DNA of 64,000 nucleotides from Aquisalimonas lutea (GCF_030409225.1 NZ_JAUFPK010000005.1:234900-298899); one strand, 5' to 3'; numbered from the stretch's first letter, positions 1-8,952 are shown. The notes: generated by a model from the letters alone, not told the origin. Program-made: numbers and translations.

Positions 1-872
1 GTCTCGGCGGCCTGGCGCTGGGCCCGGGCGTAGCGGTAGCTGGCGTGGGCGCGGTAGCTCGCGGGCAGGGTCAGCGCCGGGATGCAGCTCAGCCACGGCT
101 GCAGCGCCGGGTTGATGGCGTGGCCGGCGACGGCATTGGCCAGGGACGAGGGACGGCCGGTGAAGCCCCGCAGGTGCAGGTGCTGGCCCATGACGGCCCC
201 GTCGTTGACCGGGTAGTTGTCCCACAGGACCGGCCGGCGGCGGAGCTGCTCCGTGACCGGGCGCAGCTCGCCCAGGGTGATCTCCGCGGGGCAGATCTCC
301 TCGCCGGCCCAGTACACCCGGATGCCGCGGTCCAGGCCGCGCCCGAGCTCCGTGAGGTAGTGCTCCGGCCGCGGGCCGAAGAGCTGATCCAGCAGCGGAT
401 CGTCGGAATAGTACGTGGGGCAGAGGAAGATCCGCGTGGCCGTGGTGGTGTCCGCCGCCCGGTGGGCGAGCTCGATCTGGCGCCCCGCCAGGCCGTCGGG
501 GGCGTCCCCCGCCAGGTCGTCGAACAGCAGCACCAGGTCGTCGACGCCGAGCTCGTTGATCTCCAGCAGCCTCCGGTGCAACGCGGCCAGGCCGTGATCG
601 TCGAGCCCGGCCTGCAGCCCGGCCGGACTGAGGCCCACGCCGAAGCGCGTGCCGTGTTCCCGGCAGTGCTCCCCGAACGCCGTCAGTTCCTGCCGCGCGG
701 CCTCGGGCCAGGGGCTCGTCCAGTCGTCACGGACGTGGGGGTCGGCCTTGGGCGCATAGTGATGGAAGCGGTAGCCGTGCCCGGCGAGCAGCGCGGTGAC
801 CTCGCGGCGCGCCTGCCACGACCATGGGGGACCGTAGTAGCCCTCGATGACGCCCAGTTCCGGATCGCCCAT
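1..872 (-). CDS. GH84-type beta-N-acetylglucosaminidase, partial (C-terminus beyond window)
   Basis: An open frame reads from an ATG at 872 on the minus strand to the window edge, giving 290 visible residues with no stop. The start reads M-G-D-P-E-L-G-V-I-E-G-Y-Y-G-P-P-W-S, the typical opening of the GH84 (NAGidase/O-GlcNAcase) catalytic barrel. The paired aspartates of this family are visible near residue 119 in LLFDDLAGD, and the family motif WDNYPVND occurs further on. Family members hydrolyse beta-linked GlcNAc by substrate-assisted catalysis; a bacterial role in amino-sugar salvage is inference. There is no signal peptide, so it is probably cytoplasmic. It starts 13 bases after the stop of the upstream CBS gene, so the two may be co-transcribed. 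The C-terminal domains are not visible. Confidence 0.8.
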   Translation of the reverse strand, partial: MGDPELGVIEGYYGPPWSWQARREVTALLAGHGYRFHHYAPKADPHVRDDWTSPWPEAARQELTAFGEHCREHGTRFGVGLSPAGLQAGLDDHGLAALHRRLLEINELGVDDLVLLFDDLAGDAPDGLAGRQIELAHRAADTTTATRIFLCPTYYSDDPLLDQLFGPRPEHYLTELGRGLDRGIRVYWAGEEICPAEITLGELRPVTEQLRRRPVLWDNYPVNDGAVMGQHLHLRGFTGRPSSLANAVAGHAINPALQPWLSCIPALTLPASYRAHASYRYARAQRQAAE

Positions 873-885
873 GCGTGTGGTTTCC

Positions 886-1326
886 TCAGGCGCGTTCGCC
901 GTAGATGTAGCGGGTCAGGTCGTCGATGGTGTGCTCCTGCTCGCTGATCGCCCACTTGGTCAGGTCTCCGGCGGAGACGATGCCCAGCAGCGTATCGCCG
1001 TCGTAGACGGGCAGGTGACGCAGGCGCTTGTCGGTACACAGGGCCATGGCCTCGCCGACGGTCAGGGCCGGCGTCACCGTGGCGATCTCGGTGGTCATGA
1101 CGTCATGTACCGCGGTCTGTCGCGGGTTCAGCCCGGCGTGGATGACGCGTTTCATGAGGTCCCGCTCCGTGAACAGCCCCATGAGCCGGCCGTGGTCCAT
1201 GACCATGATGCAGCCGACGTTGCTGTTGGACATGATGTCCACCGCCTCCTGTACCGTTGCGTCGCTTGCCACGGTGAACAGGGCCTGGGGCTTTTCCTTG
1301 AGTATCGTGCCGAGCCTCGTTTCCAT
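886..1326 (-). CDS. CBS-domain protein (paired CBS, 146 aa)
   Basis: The 146-residue protein is made of two CBS motifs and little else. The first runs from about residue 18, with VASDATVQEAVDIMSNSNVG and a GLFTERDLMKRV signature. The second runs from about residue 75, with MTTEIATVTPALTVGEAMAL and GIVSAGDLTKW. A tandem CBS pair (Bateman module) normally binds adenine nucleotides or related ligands and regulates a partner or serves as a stand-alone sensor. No catalytic domain is attached and no membrane segment is seen. It lies directly upstream of the GH84 gene on the same strand. The partner is unknown. Confidence 0.85.
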   Translation of the reverse strand: METRLGTILKEKPQALFTVASDATVQEAVDIMSNSNVGCIMVMDHGRLMGLFTERDLMKRVIHAGLNPRQTAVHDVMTTEIATVTPALTVGEAMALCTDKRLRHLPVYDGDTLLGIVSAGDLTKWAISEQEHTIDDLTRYIYGERA

Positions 1327-1450
1327 TACTACGCCTCCCGATCGGGTTGGGAACCTGTTGCAAGCATAGCCAACACGTGGCCGCTGTGCTGCTTGCGCTG
1401 TTGCGGGCGGTTGCGAATAATGCGGCGTTCACAAGCAGTCGGGGCACGGC

Positions 1451-2101
1451 ATGGCCATCAGGGCGGTATTCTGGGATTTCGGCGGGGTGTTGACCACGAG
1501 CCCGTTCGAGAACTTCCAGCGCTACGAGCACGAGCACGGGCTGCCGCGGGACTTCCTGCGCACCATCAACGCCACGAACCCGGATACCAATGCCTGGGCG
1601 CGCTTCGAGCGCAGCGAGCTGGATCTGGACGCCTTCGACGCGGCCTTCGAGGCGGAGAGCCGGGCAGCGGGCCATCCGGTGCCCGGGCGCGACGTCATCC
1701 GCCTGCTCGCCGGCGAGCTGCGCCCGGAGATGGTGGCTGCGCTGGACCGCATCCGGGCCGCCTACCGGGTGGCGTGCATCACCAACAACGTGCGCGCCGG
1801 CGAGGGCCCGGGCATGCAGGTGGATGCGGACCGGGCGGCGGCGATCCAGGAGGTCATGGCGCGGTTCGAGCACGTGGTGGAGTCGTCGCGGCTCGGCCTG
1901 CGCAAGCCCGACCCGCGGATCTACCGCCACGCCTGCGAGGTGATGGCGGTCGCGCCGGAAGAGGTGGTCTATCTGGATGACCTGGGCGTCAACCTGAAGC
2001 CCGCCCGGGAGCTCGGCATGGCCACCATCAAGGTCGGCGATCCGGATGCGGCGCTGGGCGAGCTGGAGGGGTATCTCGGGATTGGTCTCCGCGGCTCCTG
2101 A
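1451..2101 (+). CDS. HAD-superfamily hydrolase (HAD-IA, epoxide-hydrolase N-terminal-like), 216 aa
   Basis: Motif I is FWDFGGVL near residue 8, motif II is CITNNVR near residue 112, the motif III lysine lies in RLGLRKPDPRIY, and motif IV is VYLDDLGVNLKPA. The nucleophile aspartate in the first motif and the paired aspartates in the last are present, so it should be an active phosphatase. The overall pattern resembles the HAD domain fused to soluble epoxide hydrolases and ACAD10-like proteins. The substrate is unknown. The gene stands alone. Its stop codon lies within the arm of a large inverted repeat shared with the convergent thioesterase gene; both proteins end in Gly-Ser. Confidence 0.85.
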   Translation: MAIRAVFWDFGGVLTTSPFENFQRYEHEHGLPRDFLRTINATNPDTNAWARFERSELDLDAFDAAFEAESRAAGHPVPGRDVIRLLAGELRPEMVAALDRIRAAYRVACITNNVRAGEGPGMQVDADRAAAIQEVMARFEHVVESSRLGLRKPDPRIYRHACEVMAVAPEEVVYLDDLGVNLKPARELGMATIKVGDPDAALGELEGYLGIGLRGS

Positions 2102-2338
2102 GTGCCCGGCGGGCGGGGATGACTGATCGGGCTCCGGAGCTCCGCTTACGGCTCCCTGCTTCGGTTGAAGCAGGGAGCCTACCCTCCGCTCCGGGCTGGC
2201 CGGCTGACAGCACATCCCTGTGCTGACAGCCGGTGGCGGCATCCCTGCCGCCACCCCTTCGGGGCCGGACGCCCTGCGCTCCGGCGCTACGCAAAGTCGC
2301 CCGATCAGTCATCCCCGCCCGCCGGACCCTCAGGAACC
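2093..2338. repeat. Composite inverted-repeat element between convergent genes
   Basis: The outer arms 2093-2132 and 2299-2338 are inverted copies of each other over 40 bases with three mismatches; the inner 27 bases (2106-2132 and 2299-2325) match perfectly. Between them are three further hairpins: 2150-2162 with 2167-2179 (13 bp, perfect), about 2200-2231 (one mismatch) and 2232-2240 with 2247-2255 (9 bp, perfect). The arms include both stop codons (HAD and PaaI-like genes). It could be a non-autonomous mobile element, a palindromic repeat family, or an elaborate bidirectional terminator. Confidence 0.8.
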
Positions 2339-2881
2339 GGGCAGATCCATGACCATGCAGGTGGTCGATGCGTGGGCGTAGAGACGGCCGGACGGGTCGG
2401 TGAGGCGGCCCTCGGCCGTGGCGACGCGGGCGCCGGCGTGGATGACCGTGCCTTCCGCGCGCACCGGCCCGGTCTCCGGGGTCAGGGCGCGGACGTAGTT
2501 CACCTTCAGCTCCAGCGTGGTATAGCCCTTGCCGCGGGGCAGGGTGGACTGCACTGCACAGCCGACGCAGGAATCCAGCAGGGTGGCCGCCCAGCCGCCG
2601 TGGACCGAGCCGATGGGATTGTAGTGCGCCGCGGCCGGGGTGCCCTGGAAAACCACCCGTCCCGTCTCGGCGTGGATGGGCAGGAAATCCAGGGTGCCGC
2701 CGATGGGCGGGTAGGGCAGCTCGCCGGCGATGATGGCGTTGAGGAACTCGAGCCCCGTGTAGCGGGCAATGGTGGCCACGTCGTTGGTGCCGGGCTGGCC
2801 CTGGCGTGCACGGATGGCCGCGGCCTCCTCCTGCCAGCGCGCCAGGATGCTGGCCGGGTCGGTCTGATTGGGTGTGTCCAT
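2330..2881 (-). CDS. PaaI-family hotdog thioesterase, 183 aa
   Basis: A hotdog-fold acyl-CoA thioesterase: the family signature NPIGSVHGGWAATLLDS is near residue 87, followed by the typical CAVQSTLPRGKGYTTLELKV strand region and an AEGTVIHAGARVATAEGRL core. The His-Gly-Gly helix start is the usual active-site element. Members hydrolyse (hydroxy)phenyl- or fatty-acyl-CoA; the substrate here cannot be told. The N-terminal 45 residues form a helical extension before the hotdog core. The start is the ATG at 2881. It converges on the HAD gene and has no operon partner. Confidence 0.85.
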   Translation of the reverse strand: MDTPNQTDPASILARWQEEAAAIRARQGQPGTNDVATIARYTGLEFLNAIIAGELPYPPIGGTLDFLPIHAETGRVVFQGTPAAAHYNPIGSVHGGWAATLLDSCVGCAVQSTLPRGKGYTTLELKVNYVRALTPETGPVRAEGTVIHAGARVATAEGRLTDPSGRLYAHASTTCMVMDLPGS

Positions 2882-3055
2882 GGTCGTTTATCCACGTGCA
2901 GGTTGCGAATGCGCCCGACTATACCGGAAGCCGGCGAGCCGCACAGCCGCAGTGGCGGTACACCCTTCACATGCGTCTGAATTTCAGTACAATGCGCGAT
3001 TCACCGAAGCAGCGGGTTGACCGCTTTCCGGGCAGCTCTGAGGGATAGTCAAACC

Positions 3056-3322
3056 ATGGTTACCATTCGTCTGGCACGTGGCGGCGCCAAGAAAAATCCG
3101 TTCTACTACGTGGTCGTGACCGATAACCACGCGCCGCGCGACGGCCGCTTCATCGAGCGGCTGGGCTTCTACAACCCGGTCGCCCGGGGGCAGGAGGCGA
3201 ACCAGCCGTTGCGCCTGAACCTGGAGCGCGTGGATCACTGGCTCGAGCACGGCGCACGGCCTTCCGAGCGCGTGGATCACCTGATCAAGCGCGCCCGCAA
3301 GGAGCAGCAGGTCAGCGCCTGA
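3056..3322 (+). CDS. rpsP: 30S ribosomal protein S16
   Basis: 88 residues beginning [20 protein letters not shown], the standard S16 N-terminus, with [18 protein letters not shown] following. The start is the ATG at 3056; an in-frame upstream ATG at 3017 would add 13 residues that do not belong to the family. It is the first gene of the conserved rpsP-rimM-trmD-rplS operon. S16 is a primary assembly protein of the small subunit. Confidence 0.98.
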   Translation: MVTIRLARGGAKKNPFYYVVVTDNHAPRDGRFIERLGFYNPVARGQEANQPLRLNLERVDHWLEHGARPSERVDHLIKRARKEQQVSA

Positions 3323-3352
3323 GGCCGCCTGCCCGCTACCTGGTGAGCCGTC

Positions 3353-3865
3353 GTGGTGGATGAGACCGGCGAGCTGATCGTCCTCGGGCGTGTGTCGGGT
3401 GTCTACGGAGTGGCCGGTTGGATCCGGGTCTACTCCTTCACCGACCCCCGGGAGAACATTCTCGGATACAGCCGCTGGCACGTCTGGAGCGACCACGGCT
3501 GGAAGGAGCTGGATCTCGAGACCGGGCGGCGCCAGGGGCGCTCCGTGGTCGCCCACCTGGCCGGGTATGACGACCGCGACCAGGCCCGCGGCCTGATCGG
3601 CCGGGAGATCGCGATTCCCCGGGAGCAGCTGCCGGCGCTGGATGAGGGCGAGTATTACTGGGCCGACCTGCAGGGTCTGCGGGTGTACAACCGGGACGGC
3701 CAGGATTTCGGCACCGTCTCGCACCTGATCGAGACCGGCGCCAACGACGTGCTGGTGGTCGAGGGCGAGCGGGAGCGGCTGATCCCCATGGTCCCGGACG
3801 AGTTCGTCCTGCGGGTGGATCTGCAGGCCGGGTTCATGGAAGTGGATTGGGACCCGGAATTCTGA
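3353..3865 (+). CDS. rimM: Ribosome maturation factor RimM
   Basis: 170 residues with the N-terminal RimM barrel ([27 protein letters not shown]) and a C-terminal PRC-type barrel ([22 protein letters not shown], then [24 protein letters not shown]). It acts in 30S subunit maturation and binds S19. Two consecutive GTG codons (3353 and 3356) can serve as start. It sits between rpsP and trmD, 30 bases after rpsP. Confidence 0.97.
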   Translation: MVDETGELIVLGRVSGVYGVAGWIRVYSFTDPRENILGYSRWHVWSDHGWKELDLETGRRQGRSVVAHLAGYDDRDQARGLIGREIAIPREQLPALDEGEYYWADLQGLRVYNRDGQDFGTVSHLIETGANDVLVVEGERERLIPMVPDEFVLRVDLQAGFMEVDWDPEF

Positions 3866-3890
3866 AACGGGCGGTGCCCGTGGAGGGGAC

Positions 3891-4652
3891 ATGCGGATTG
3901 ACGTGATCACGCTGTTCCCCGAGCTGGTCCGGGCCGTGACTGACTACGGGGTGACCGGCCGCGCCGCCCGCCAGGGGCTGCTGGAGCTGCAGACCTGGGA
4001 TCCGCGGCAGGATGCCACGGACCGGCACGCAACGGTGGACGACCGGTCCTACGGCGGCGGCCCGGGCATGGTCATGAAGGTCGAGCCGCTGCGCACGACC
4101 ATCCGGCGCGCGCGCGGCGCGGCCGGGCCGCCGGCGCGGGTGGTGTACCTCAGCCCCCAGGGGCGGCGCCTGCAGCAGGCGGACGTGCAGCAGCTGGTGG
4201 CGGAACAACGGGTGATCCTGTTGTGCGGGCGCTACGAAGGCGTGGACGAGCGGCTGCTGGACACGGAGATCGACGACGAGCTGTCGCTGGGGGATTTCGT
4301 CCTCAGCGGCGGCGAGATTCCGGCGATGGCGGTGATCGATGCCGTCGCCCGCTGGCTGCCCGGGGCGCTCGGGCACGAGGATTCCGCCCAGGCGGATTCG
4401 TTCACGGACGGGTTGCTGGATTTTCCGCACTATACCCGTCCGGAGACGATCGACGGCATGACGGTGCCGTCGGTGCTGCTCGGCGGCGACCACCAGGCGA
4501 TCGCCCGGTGGCGCCGCAAGCAGGCGCTGGGGCGGACCTGGCTCAGGCGCCCGGAGCTGCTGGCACGACAGGAACTGGATACGGAAAGCCGCAGGTTGCT
4601 GCGGGAGTTCATCAACGAGTATCGAACCGGCGACCGGGATGCCCCGGTCTGA
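3891..4652 (+). CDS. trmD: tRNA (guanine37-N1)-methyltransferase TrmD
   Basis: 253 residues, full length for TrmD. It opens [13 protein letters not shown], then shows the [14 protein letters not shown] loop and the knotted SAM-binding core, with [13 protein letters not shown] and [24 protein letters not shown]. It methylates G37 in tRNAs reading CNN codons and prevents +1 frameshifting. Third gene of the rpsP operon, 25 bases after rimM. Confidence 0.98.
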   Translation: MRIDVITLFPELVRAVTDYGVTGRAARQGLLELQTWDPRQDATDRHATVDDRSYGGGPGMVMKVEPLRTTIRRARGAAGPPARVVYLSPQGRRLQQADVQQLVAEQRVILLCGRYEGVDERLLDTEIDDELSLGDFVLSGGEIPAMAVIDAVARWLPGALGHEDSAQADSFTDGLLDFPHYTRPETIDGMTVPSVLLGGDHQAIARWRRKQALGRTWLRRPELLARQELDTESRRLLREFINEYRTGDRDAPV

Positions 4653-4670
4653 ATCGGCAGGGGAAACGGC

Positions 4671-5024
4671 ATGACCAACATCATCGACGAGCTCAACAAG
4701 GAACAGATCGAGGCGCTGGGGCAGAACGTGCCCGAGTTCGGTCCCGGGGATACGGTGCTGGTGCAGGTCCGTGTCCGCGAGGGGACCCGGGAGCGGCTGC
4801 AGCCCTTCGAGGGGGTGGTCATCGCCAAGCGCAACCGCGGCCTGGATTCCGCGTTCACCCTGCGCAAGGTCTCCCACGGCACCGGTGTCGAGCGCGTATT
4901 CCAGACCTACAGCCCGCTGATCGAGAGCATCAAGGTCAAGCGCCGCGGCGACGTGCGCCAGGCCAAGCTCTACTATCTGCGCAACCTCAGCGGCAAGGCC
5001 GCCCGGATCCGCGAGAAGGTCTGA
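4671..5024 (+). CDS. rplS: 50S ribosomal protein L19
   Basis: 117 residues with the L19 signatures [22 protein letters not shown] and [13 protein letters not shown], ending [20 protein letters not shown]19 lies at the 30S-50S interface. Last gene of the operon; an inverted repeat (5066-5102) follows. Confidence 0.98.
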   Translation: MTNIIDELNKEQIEALGQNVPEFGPGDTVLVQVRVREGTRERLQPFEGVVIAKRNRGLDSAFTLRKVSHGTGVERVFQTYSPLIESIKVKRRGDVRQAKLYYLRNLSGKAARIREKV

Positions 5025-5065
5025 CGCCGGGAGCAACCCCCGGCGCGGCGATCATGACGAGGCTA

Positions 5066-5102
5066 GTGTCCTGTAATCCAATGAACCTGGATTACAGGAC
5101 AC
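5066..5102. terminator. Perfect 15-bp inverted repeat between rplS and the convergent ADH gene
   Basis: GTGTCCTGTAATCCA (5066-5080) is followed by a 7-base spacer and its exact reverse complement (5088-5102). It sits between two convergent genes where a bidirectional terminator is expected, but it is only moderately GC-rich and has no T tract. It may instead be a repeat-family member or a protein-binding site. Confidence 0.5.
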
Positions 5103-5112
5103 CAGGACGGGC

Positions 5113-6282
5113 TCAGCCCCGTCCGTCCCACGCCTGCTTGTAGACTTCCACGATCTCGTCGGCGGTGGGCACCCGCGGATTGTTGCCGGGTGAGCCGGAG
5201 GCGAGCGCCTGCTCCGCCATGGTGGGCAGAACATCGAAGTACCGCTGCTCGTCGATGCCGTAGTCCTTCGGTGTCGGCACCCCCAGATCCCGGTTCAGCC
5301 GGCGCAGCTCGTCCAGGAGCTTGCGGCAGGCATCCCCGTCGCTGTCCTCGGCGCCGGCCACGCCCATGAAGCGGGCGCAGGCGGCGTAGCGGTCCGGCGC
5401 CGCGTCGATGGAGAACGCCGTCACCGCCGGCAGCAGCATGGCGTTGGACAGGCCGTGCGGCACGTGGAAGAACGCCCCGATGGGGCGGCTCATGCCGTGG
5501 ACCATGCACACCGAGGCGTTGGAGAACGCCATGCCGCCGTGCATGGCCGCCAGCATCATGCCCTCGCGGGCTTCGCGGTTGTCCGGCTCGTCGCAGGCGG
5601 TGCGCAGGTACCGGGCCACCGCCGTCATGGTCATCTGCGCCATGCCGTCGGAGAACGGATTCCGCTTGGCGCTGACGTAGGCCTCGATGGCGTGGGTGAG
5701 GGTGTCGACCCCGGTATCCGCCGTCAGGCGGCGGGGCATGGTCAGCGTCAGCTCGTAGTCCACCAGGGCCGCGACGGGGCAGAACGCCGCGCCCGGGCAG
5801 AGCATCTTCTCGTCGGTCTCCTCGTCGGTGATCACGGTGAACCGGGTGGCCTCCGAGCCCGTGCCGGCGGTCGTGGGGATGGCCACCAGGGGCAGGCCCT
5901 GGGTGTCGCTCATCACCGGGGCCTTGTAGTCGCGCATGCGGCCGCCGTGGACGCTCAGGTGCGCGATGGCCTTGGCGCTGTCGATGGGGCTGCCGCCGCC
6001 GAGGGCGACCACGCCGTCGTGATCCTGCTTCTTCAGCGCCGCCACGCCCTCGTTGACCGAGGCGACGGTGGGGTCGGGGACGGTATCGGCGAAGACCGCG
6101 TAGGGGATGCCGGCGTCATCCAGGCCCCGGGTGAGGGCGTCCAGGTAGCCGAACCGCACCATATCCTGGTCGGTGACGATGAAGGGGTGCCCGACCCCGA
6201 GTTGCTGCAGAAGCCCCGCCAGCTCCCGGCTGGCGCCGGCGCCGACGCGCATGTAGCGGGGCAGGACGATGTTGGCGGCCAT
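5113..6282 (-). CDS. Iron-containing alcohol dehydrogenase (group III), 389 aa
   Basis: The N-terminal NAD-binding half includes GGGSPIDSAKAIA; the C-terminal helical half has the metal-binding residues in ALVDYELTLTMPRRLTADTGVDTLTHAIEAY, MVHGMSRPIGAFFHVPHGLSNAM and the conserved AGTGSEATRF loop. Members oxidise primary alcohols or diols, or reduce aldehydes, with NAD(P). The length is normal. It is monocistronic; the start is the ATG at 6282, with a purine-rich stretch upstream. The substrate cannot be named. Confidence 0.92.
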   Translation of the reverse strand: MAANIVLPRYMRVGAGASRELAGLLQQLGVGHPFIVTDQDMVRFGYLDALTRGLDDAGIPYAVFADTVPDPTVASVNEGVAALKKQDHDGVVALGGGSPIDSAKAIAHLSVHGGRMRDYKAPVMSDTQGLPLVAIPTTAGTGSEATRFTVITDEETDEKMLCPGAAFCPVAALVDYELTLTMPRRLTADTGVDTLTHAIEAYVSAKRNPFSDGMAQMTMTAVARYLRTACDEPDNREAREGMMLAAMHGGMAFSNASVCMVHGMSRPIGAFFHVPHGLSNAMLLPAVTAFSIDAAPDRYAACARFMGVAGAEDSDGDACRKLLDELRRLNRDLGVPTPKDYGIDEQRYFDVLPTMAEQALASGSPGNNPRVPTADEIVEVYKQAWDGRG

Positions 6283-6394
6283 GATGCTCTCCTCCCTTCT
6301 TGGTTTGTCTCGATGCGCCGACGATTGTTAGCACGCCGCGGCGGCGCCGAACAGAAAGGAAATTGCCCCGCGGCTGGACCAAGTTGGCAACCCG

Positions 6395-7627
6395 TTATTG
6401 CGTCGCCAGGCCGTTCGCCTCGGCGTCGGTGTCCTTGATGCCGATGAGATAGAGAATCCCGTCGAGCCCCAGCGCCGAGATGGACTGGCGCGCGCTGCGC
6501 TGGACCAGCGGCTTGGCCCGGAAGGCCACGCCCAGCCCGGCGAGGCGCAGCATGGGCAGGTCGTTGGCGCCGTCGCCCACGGCGATGACCTGGTCCAGGG
6601 ACAGGCCCTCGCGCTCGGCGATGTCCTGCAGCAGCTGCGCCTTGCGGTCGCCGTCGACAATGGGCCCGTCCACCTGCCCGGTGACCTTGCCGTCGCGGAT
6701 GGCCAGCTCGTTGGCGTAGACGTAGTCCACGCCCAGCTCTTCCTGCAGGCGGCGACCGAAGTAGCTGAAACCGCCGGAGACGATGGCGGTGGTATAGCCG
6801 AAGGATTTCAGCGTGCGGATCAGGCGCTCGGCGCCCTCCGTCAGGGTCAGCTCCTGCGCCACCTCCTGCAGTACCGATTCGTCCAGACCCTCCAGCAGGG
6901 CGACCCGCTGGCGCAGGCTCTCGCTGAAGTCGATCTCGCCGCGCATGGCCGCCTCGGTCACCTTGCTCACCTCGTCGCCGACGCCGGCCTTCTTGGCCAG
7001 CTCGTCGATGACCTCCTGCTGGATGAGCGTCGAGTCCATGTCGAAGACCACCAGGCGCCGGTTGCGGCGGTAGACGGTGTCCGCCTGGAAGCTGATGTCC
7101 ACGTCCAGGTCCCGGGAGATGGCCAGGAACTGCTGCTTCATGATGTCCAGGTCCACCGGCTTGCCGCGCACGGTGAGCTCGATGCAGGCACGCCCCAGGC
7201 CCTCGGCCTTGTACAGGGGCTCGCGCCGCGACAGCCGCACGATGTCCTCGATGTTGAGGCCGTTGTCGCTGATGACCTTGCTCACCCGGGCGATCTGCTC
7301 GGCGGTGATGCGCCGCCCCAGCAGCGTGAACACGTAGCGCGGCTCGTCCTCGCCGCTGACCCAGCGCTCGTAGTCCTCCCGGGAGATCGGCGTGAAGCGC
7401 ACGTGCATGCCCTGGTGGTGGATGTGGAAGAGCACGTCCTTGAGCACGGGGGAGCGTGCCTCCTGGTCGGGGACCTCCACCAGGATGCCGAGCGACAGCG
7501 TGTTGTGGATCATCGCCTGGCCGATATCCAGGATGCCGACGTTGTACTCGGCCAGGATCTCCATGAGGGAGTGGGTGAGCCCGGGCTTGTCCTGGCCCGA
7601 GACATTGATCAGCATGATTTCACTCAT
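6395..7627 (-). CDS. serB: Phosphoserine phosphatase SerB with N-terminal ACT domains
   Basis: 410 residues from the ATG at 7627 (MSEIMLINVSGQDKPGLTHS). A longer in-frame extension to 7768 is Pro/Arg-rich and non-homologous, so it is rejected. Two ACT-like regions occupy about residues 1-180. The HAD domain has motif I FDMDSTLIQQEVIDELA near residue 195, motif II AIVSGGFSYF, and motif IV VIAVGDGANDLPML. It catalyses the last step of L-serine synthesis; the ACT domains are likely to mediate amino-acid feedback. Monocistronic. Confidence 0.95.
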   Translation of the reverse strand: MSEIMLINVSGQDKPGLTHSLMEILAEYNVGILDIGQAMIHNTLSLGILVEVPDQEARSPVLKDVLFHIHHQGMHVRFTPISREDYERWVSGEDEPRYVFTLLGRRITAEQIARVSKVISDNGLNIEDIVRLSRREPLYKAEGLGRACIELTVRGKPVDLDIMKQQFLAISRDLDVDISFQADTVYRRNRRLVVFDMDSTLIQQEVIDELAKKAGVGDEVSKVTEAAMRGEIDFSESLRQRVALLEGLDESVLQEVAQELTLTEGAERLIRTLKSFGYTTAIVSGGFSYFGRRLQEELGVDYVYANELAIRDGKVTGQVDGPIVDGDRKAQLLQDIAEREGLSLDQVIAVGDGANDLPMLRLAGLGVAFRAKPLVQRSARQSISALGLDGILYLIGIKDTDAEANGLATQ

Positions 7628-7836
7628 CCGCAAACCTCTGGATTGTTCGCGGCCCGAGACCCGCGCGGGTGCTCGCCGAGGCCGGGTCGGGCGCGTGGGT
7701 GGTCGCACCGGCGCAGGGTGGCGTGGTACCGGCCCGGAGGCCGGGGCCGCAGCGGGTGCGTTCAACACTGTGCATTGTATGGGAATCCGCGCCCGGTTGC
7801 GTAATCCGGGGGCAAGCGGTCCGTCACGGAGGGGCC

Positions 7837-8574
7837 ATGGAGCTGGACGAAGAAATCCGCGAGAGGCTGCGCCGCGCCCGGTCCGTGGTGGCGTTCACCG
7901 GGGCCGGCATGTCGGCGGAGAGCGGCGTGCCGACATTCCGCGACGCGCAGACCGGTCTCTGGCAGCGCTATGATCCCGCCGACCTGGCGACGCCGGAGGC
8001 GTTCGAGCGCGACCCCGGGCTGGTCTGGCGCTGGTACAGCTGGCGGCGCGAGCGGGTCGCCGCCGCAGCGCCCCACGCCGGGCACCGCGCCCTGGCCGAG
8101 TGGGAGCAGCGGGTGCCCGCGTTCGTGGTGGCCACCCAGAACGTCGACGGGCTCCATCAGCAGGCCGGCAGCGGCCGCGTGCTGGAACTCCACGGCAACA
8201 TCCACCGCAACATATGCTCGGCGGAACGGGGGGTCGTCACCGAGCCCGTGCCCGCCGGGGCGGACGACCAGCCGCCGCGCTGCCCGCAATGCGCCGCACC
8301 GGTGCGCCCCGATGTGGTGTGGTTCGGCGAGGCGTTGCCGGAGCAGGCCTGGCAGGCGGCCATCCGGGCGGCGGGCGAGGCCGATGTCCTGCTCAGCATC
8401 GGCACCTCGGGCCTGGTGCAGCCGGCGGCCAGCATTCCCCTGATGGCCCTGGAGCAGGGCGCCGCGGTCATCGAGATCAACCCGGAGCCCACGCCCATCA
8501 CCGAGCGCGTGACCGTCAGCTTCCGCGGGCCGGCCGCGGAGCTGCTGCCGCAGCTGCTGGCGGCGGTCGGCTAG
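7837..8574 (+). CDS. Sir2-family NAD-dependent deacylase (sirtuin), 245 aa
   Basis: The NAD-binding motif TGAGMSAESGVPTFRD is at residues 21-36, VATQNVDGLHQQAG near residue 98, the catalytic-base region LELHGNIH near residue 117, and RPDVVWFGEALP and IGTSGLVQPAA follow. A CPQC pair supplies part of the zinc site. The first half of the zinc site shows only one Cys (NICSAERG) rather than the usual pair, which is unusual. The start is the ATG at 7837, preceded by GGAGGGG. Likely cytoplasmic protein deacetylase or deacylase; no partner gene adjacent. Confidence 0.92.
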   Translation: MELDEEIRERLRRARSVVAFTGAGMSAESGVPTFRDAQTGLWQRYDPADLATPEAFERDPGLVWRWYSWRRERVAAAAPHAGHRALAEWEQRVPAFVVATQNVDGLHQQAGSGRVLELHGNIHRNICSAERGVVTEPVPAGADDQPPRCPQCAAPVRPDVVWFGEALPEQAWQAAIRAAGEADVLLSIGTSGLVQPAASIPLMALEQGAAVIEINPEPTPITERVTVSFRGPAAELLPQLLAAVG

Positions 8575-8600
8575 ATCAGGGTAGGGCTGTAGAAGCGGCC

Positions 8601-8939
8601 GTAGGAGCGACGTCAGTCGCGACTTTCCAGAGAGCCTGGTTCAACCCCAGGTCGCGGCTGAAGCCGCTCCTACAATCCGTCCTCGGGCCCTGATGCCACT
8701 GTGGGAGGGGCTTCGGCCCCGATCAGCGAAGGGCTAGCCACCGCCGGCGGCTGGAAGCGACGGTAGGAGCGACGTCAGTCGCGACTTTCCAGAGAACCCG
8801 GTTCACTTCCCAGGTCGCGGCTGAAGCCGCTCCTACAACCCTTCCTCGCGGACCCTGGTGCCACTGTGGGAGGGGCTTCAGCCCCGATTTTCCAGAGAGC
8901 AGGATCCTCTGCAACGGTCGCGACTCACGTCGCTCCTAC
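8601..8939. repeat. REP-type palindrome cluster (seven units, tandem duplication)
   Basis: Seven 22-23 base units of the type GTAGGAGCG-palindrome-CGAC occur in this intergenic space: 8601-8623, 8651-8673 (inverted), 8701-8722, 8763-8785, 8814-8836 (inverted), 8866-8887 and 8917-8939 (inverted). Units 1-3 and 4-6 are the same three types in the same order, about 163 bases apart, which points to a tandem duplication. Three unit types occur: GAGCGACGTCAGTCGC, GAGCGGCTTCAGCCGC and GAGGGGCTTCAGCCCC. They resemble REP elements mobilised by RAYT transposases. Confidence 0.9.
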
Positions 8940-8952
8940 GAGCCGTTCCCTT

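Noticed and set aside
5066-5102. Insertion-sequence end
   Set aside because: Only a single hairpin is present, with no transposase or second end.
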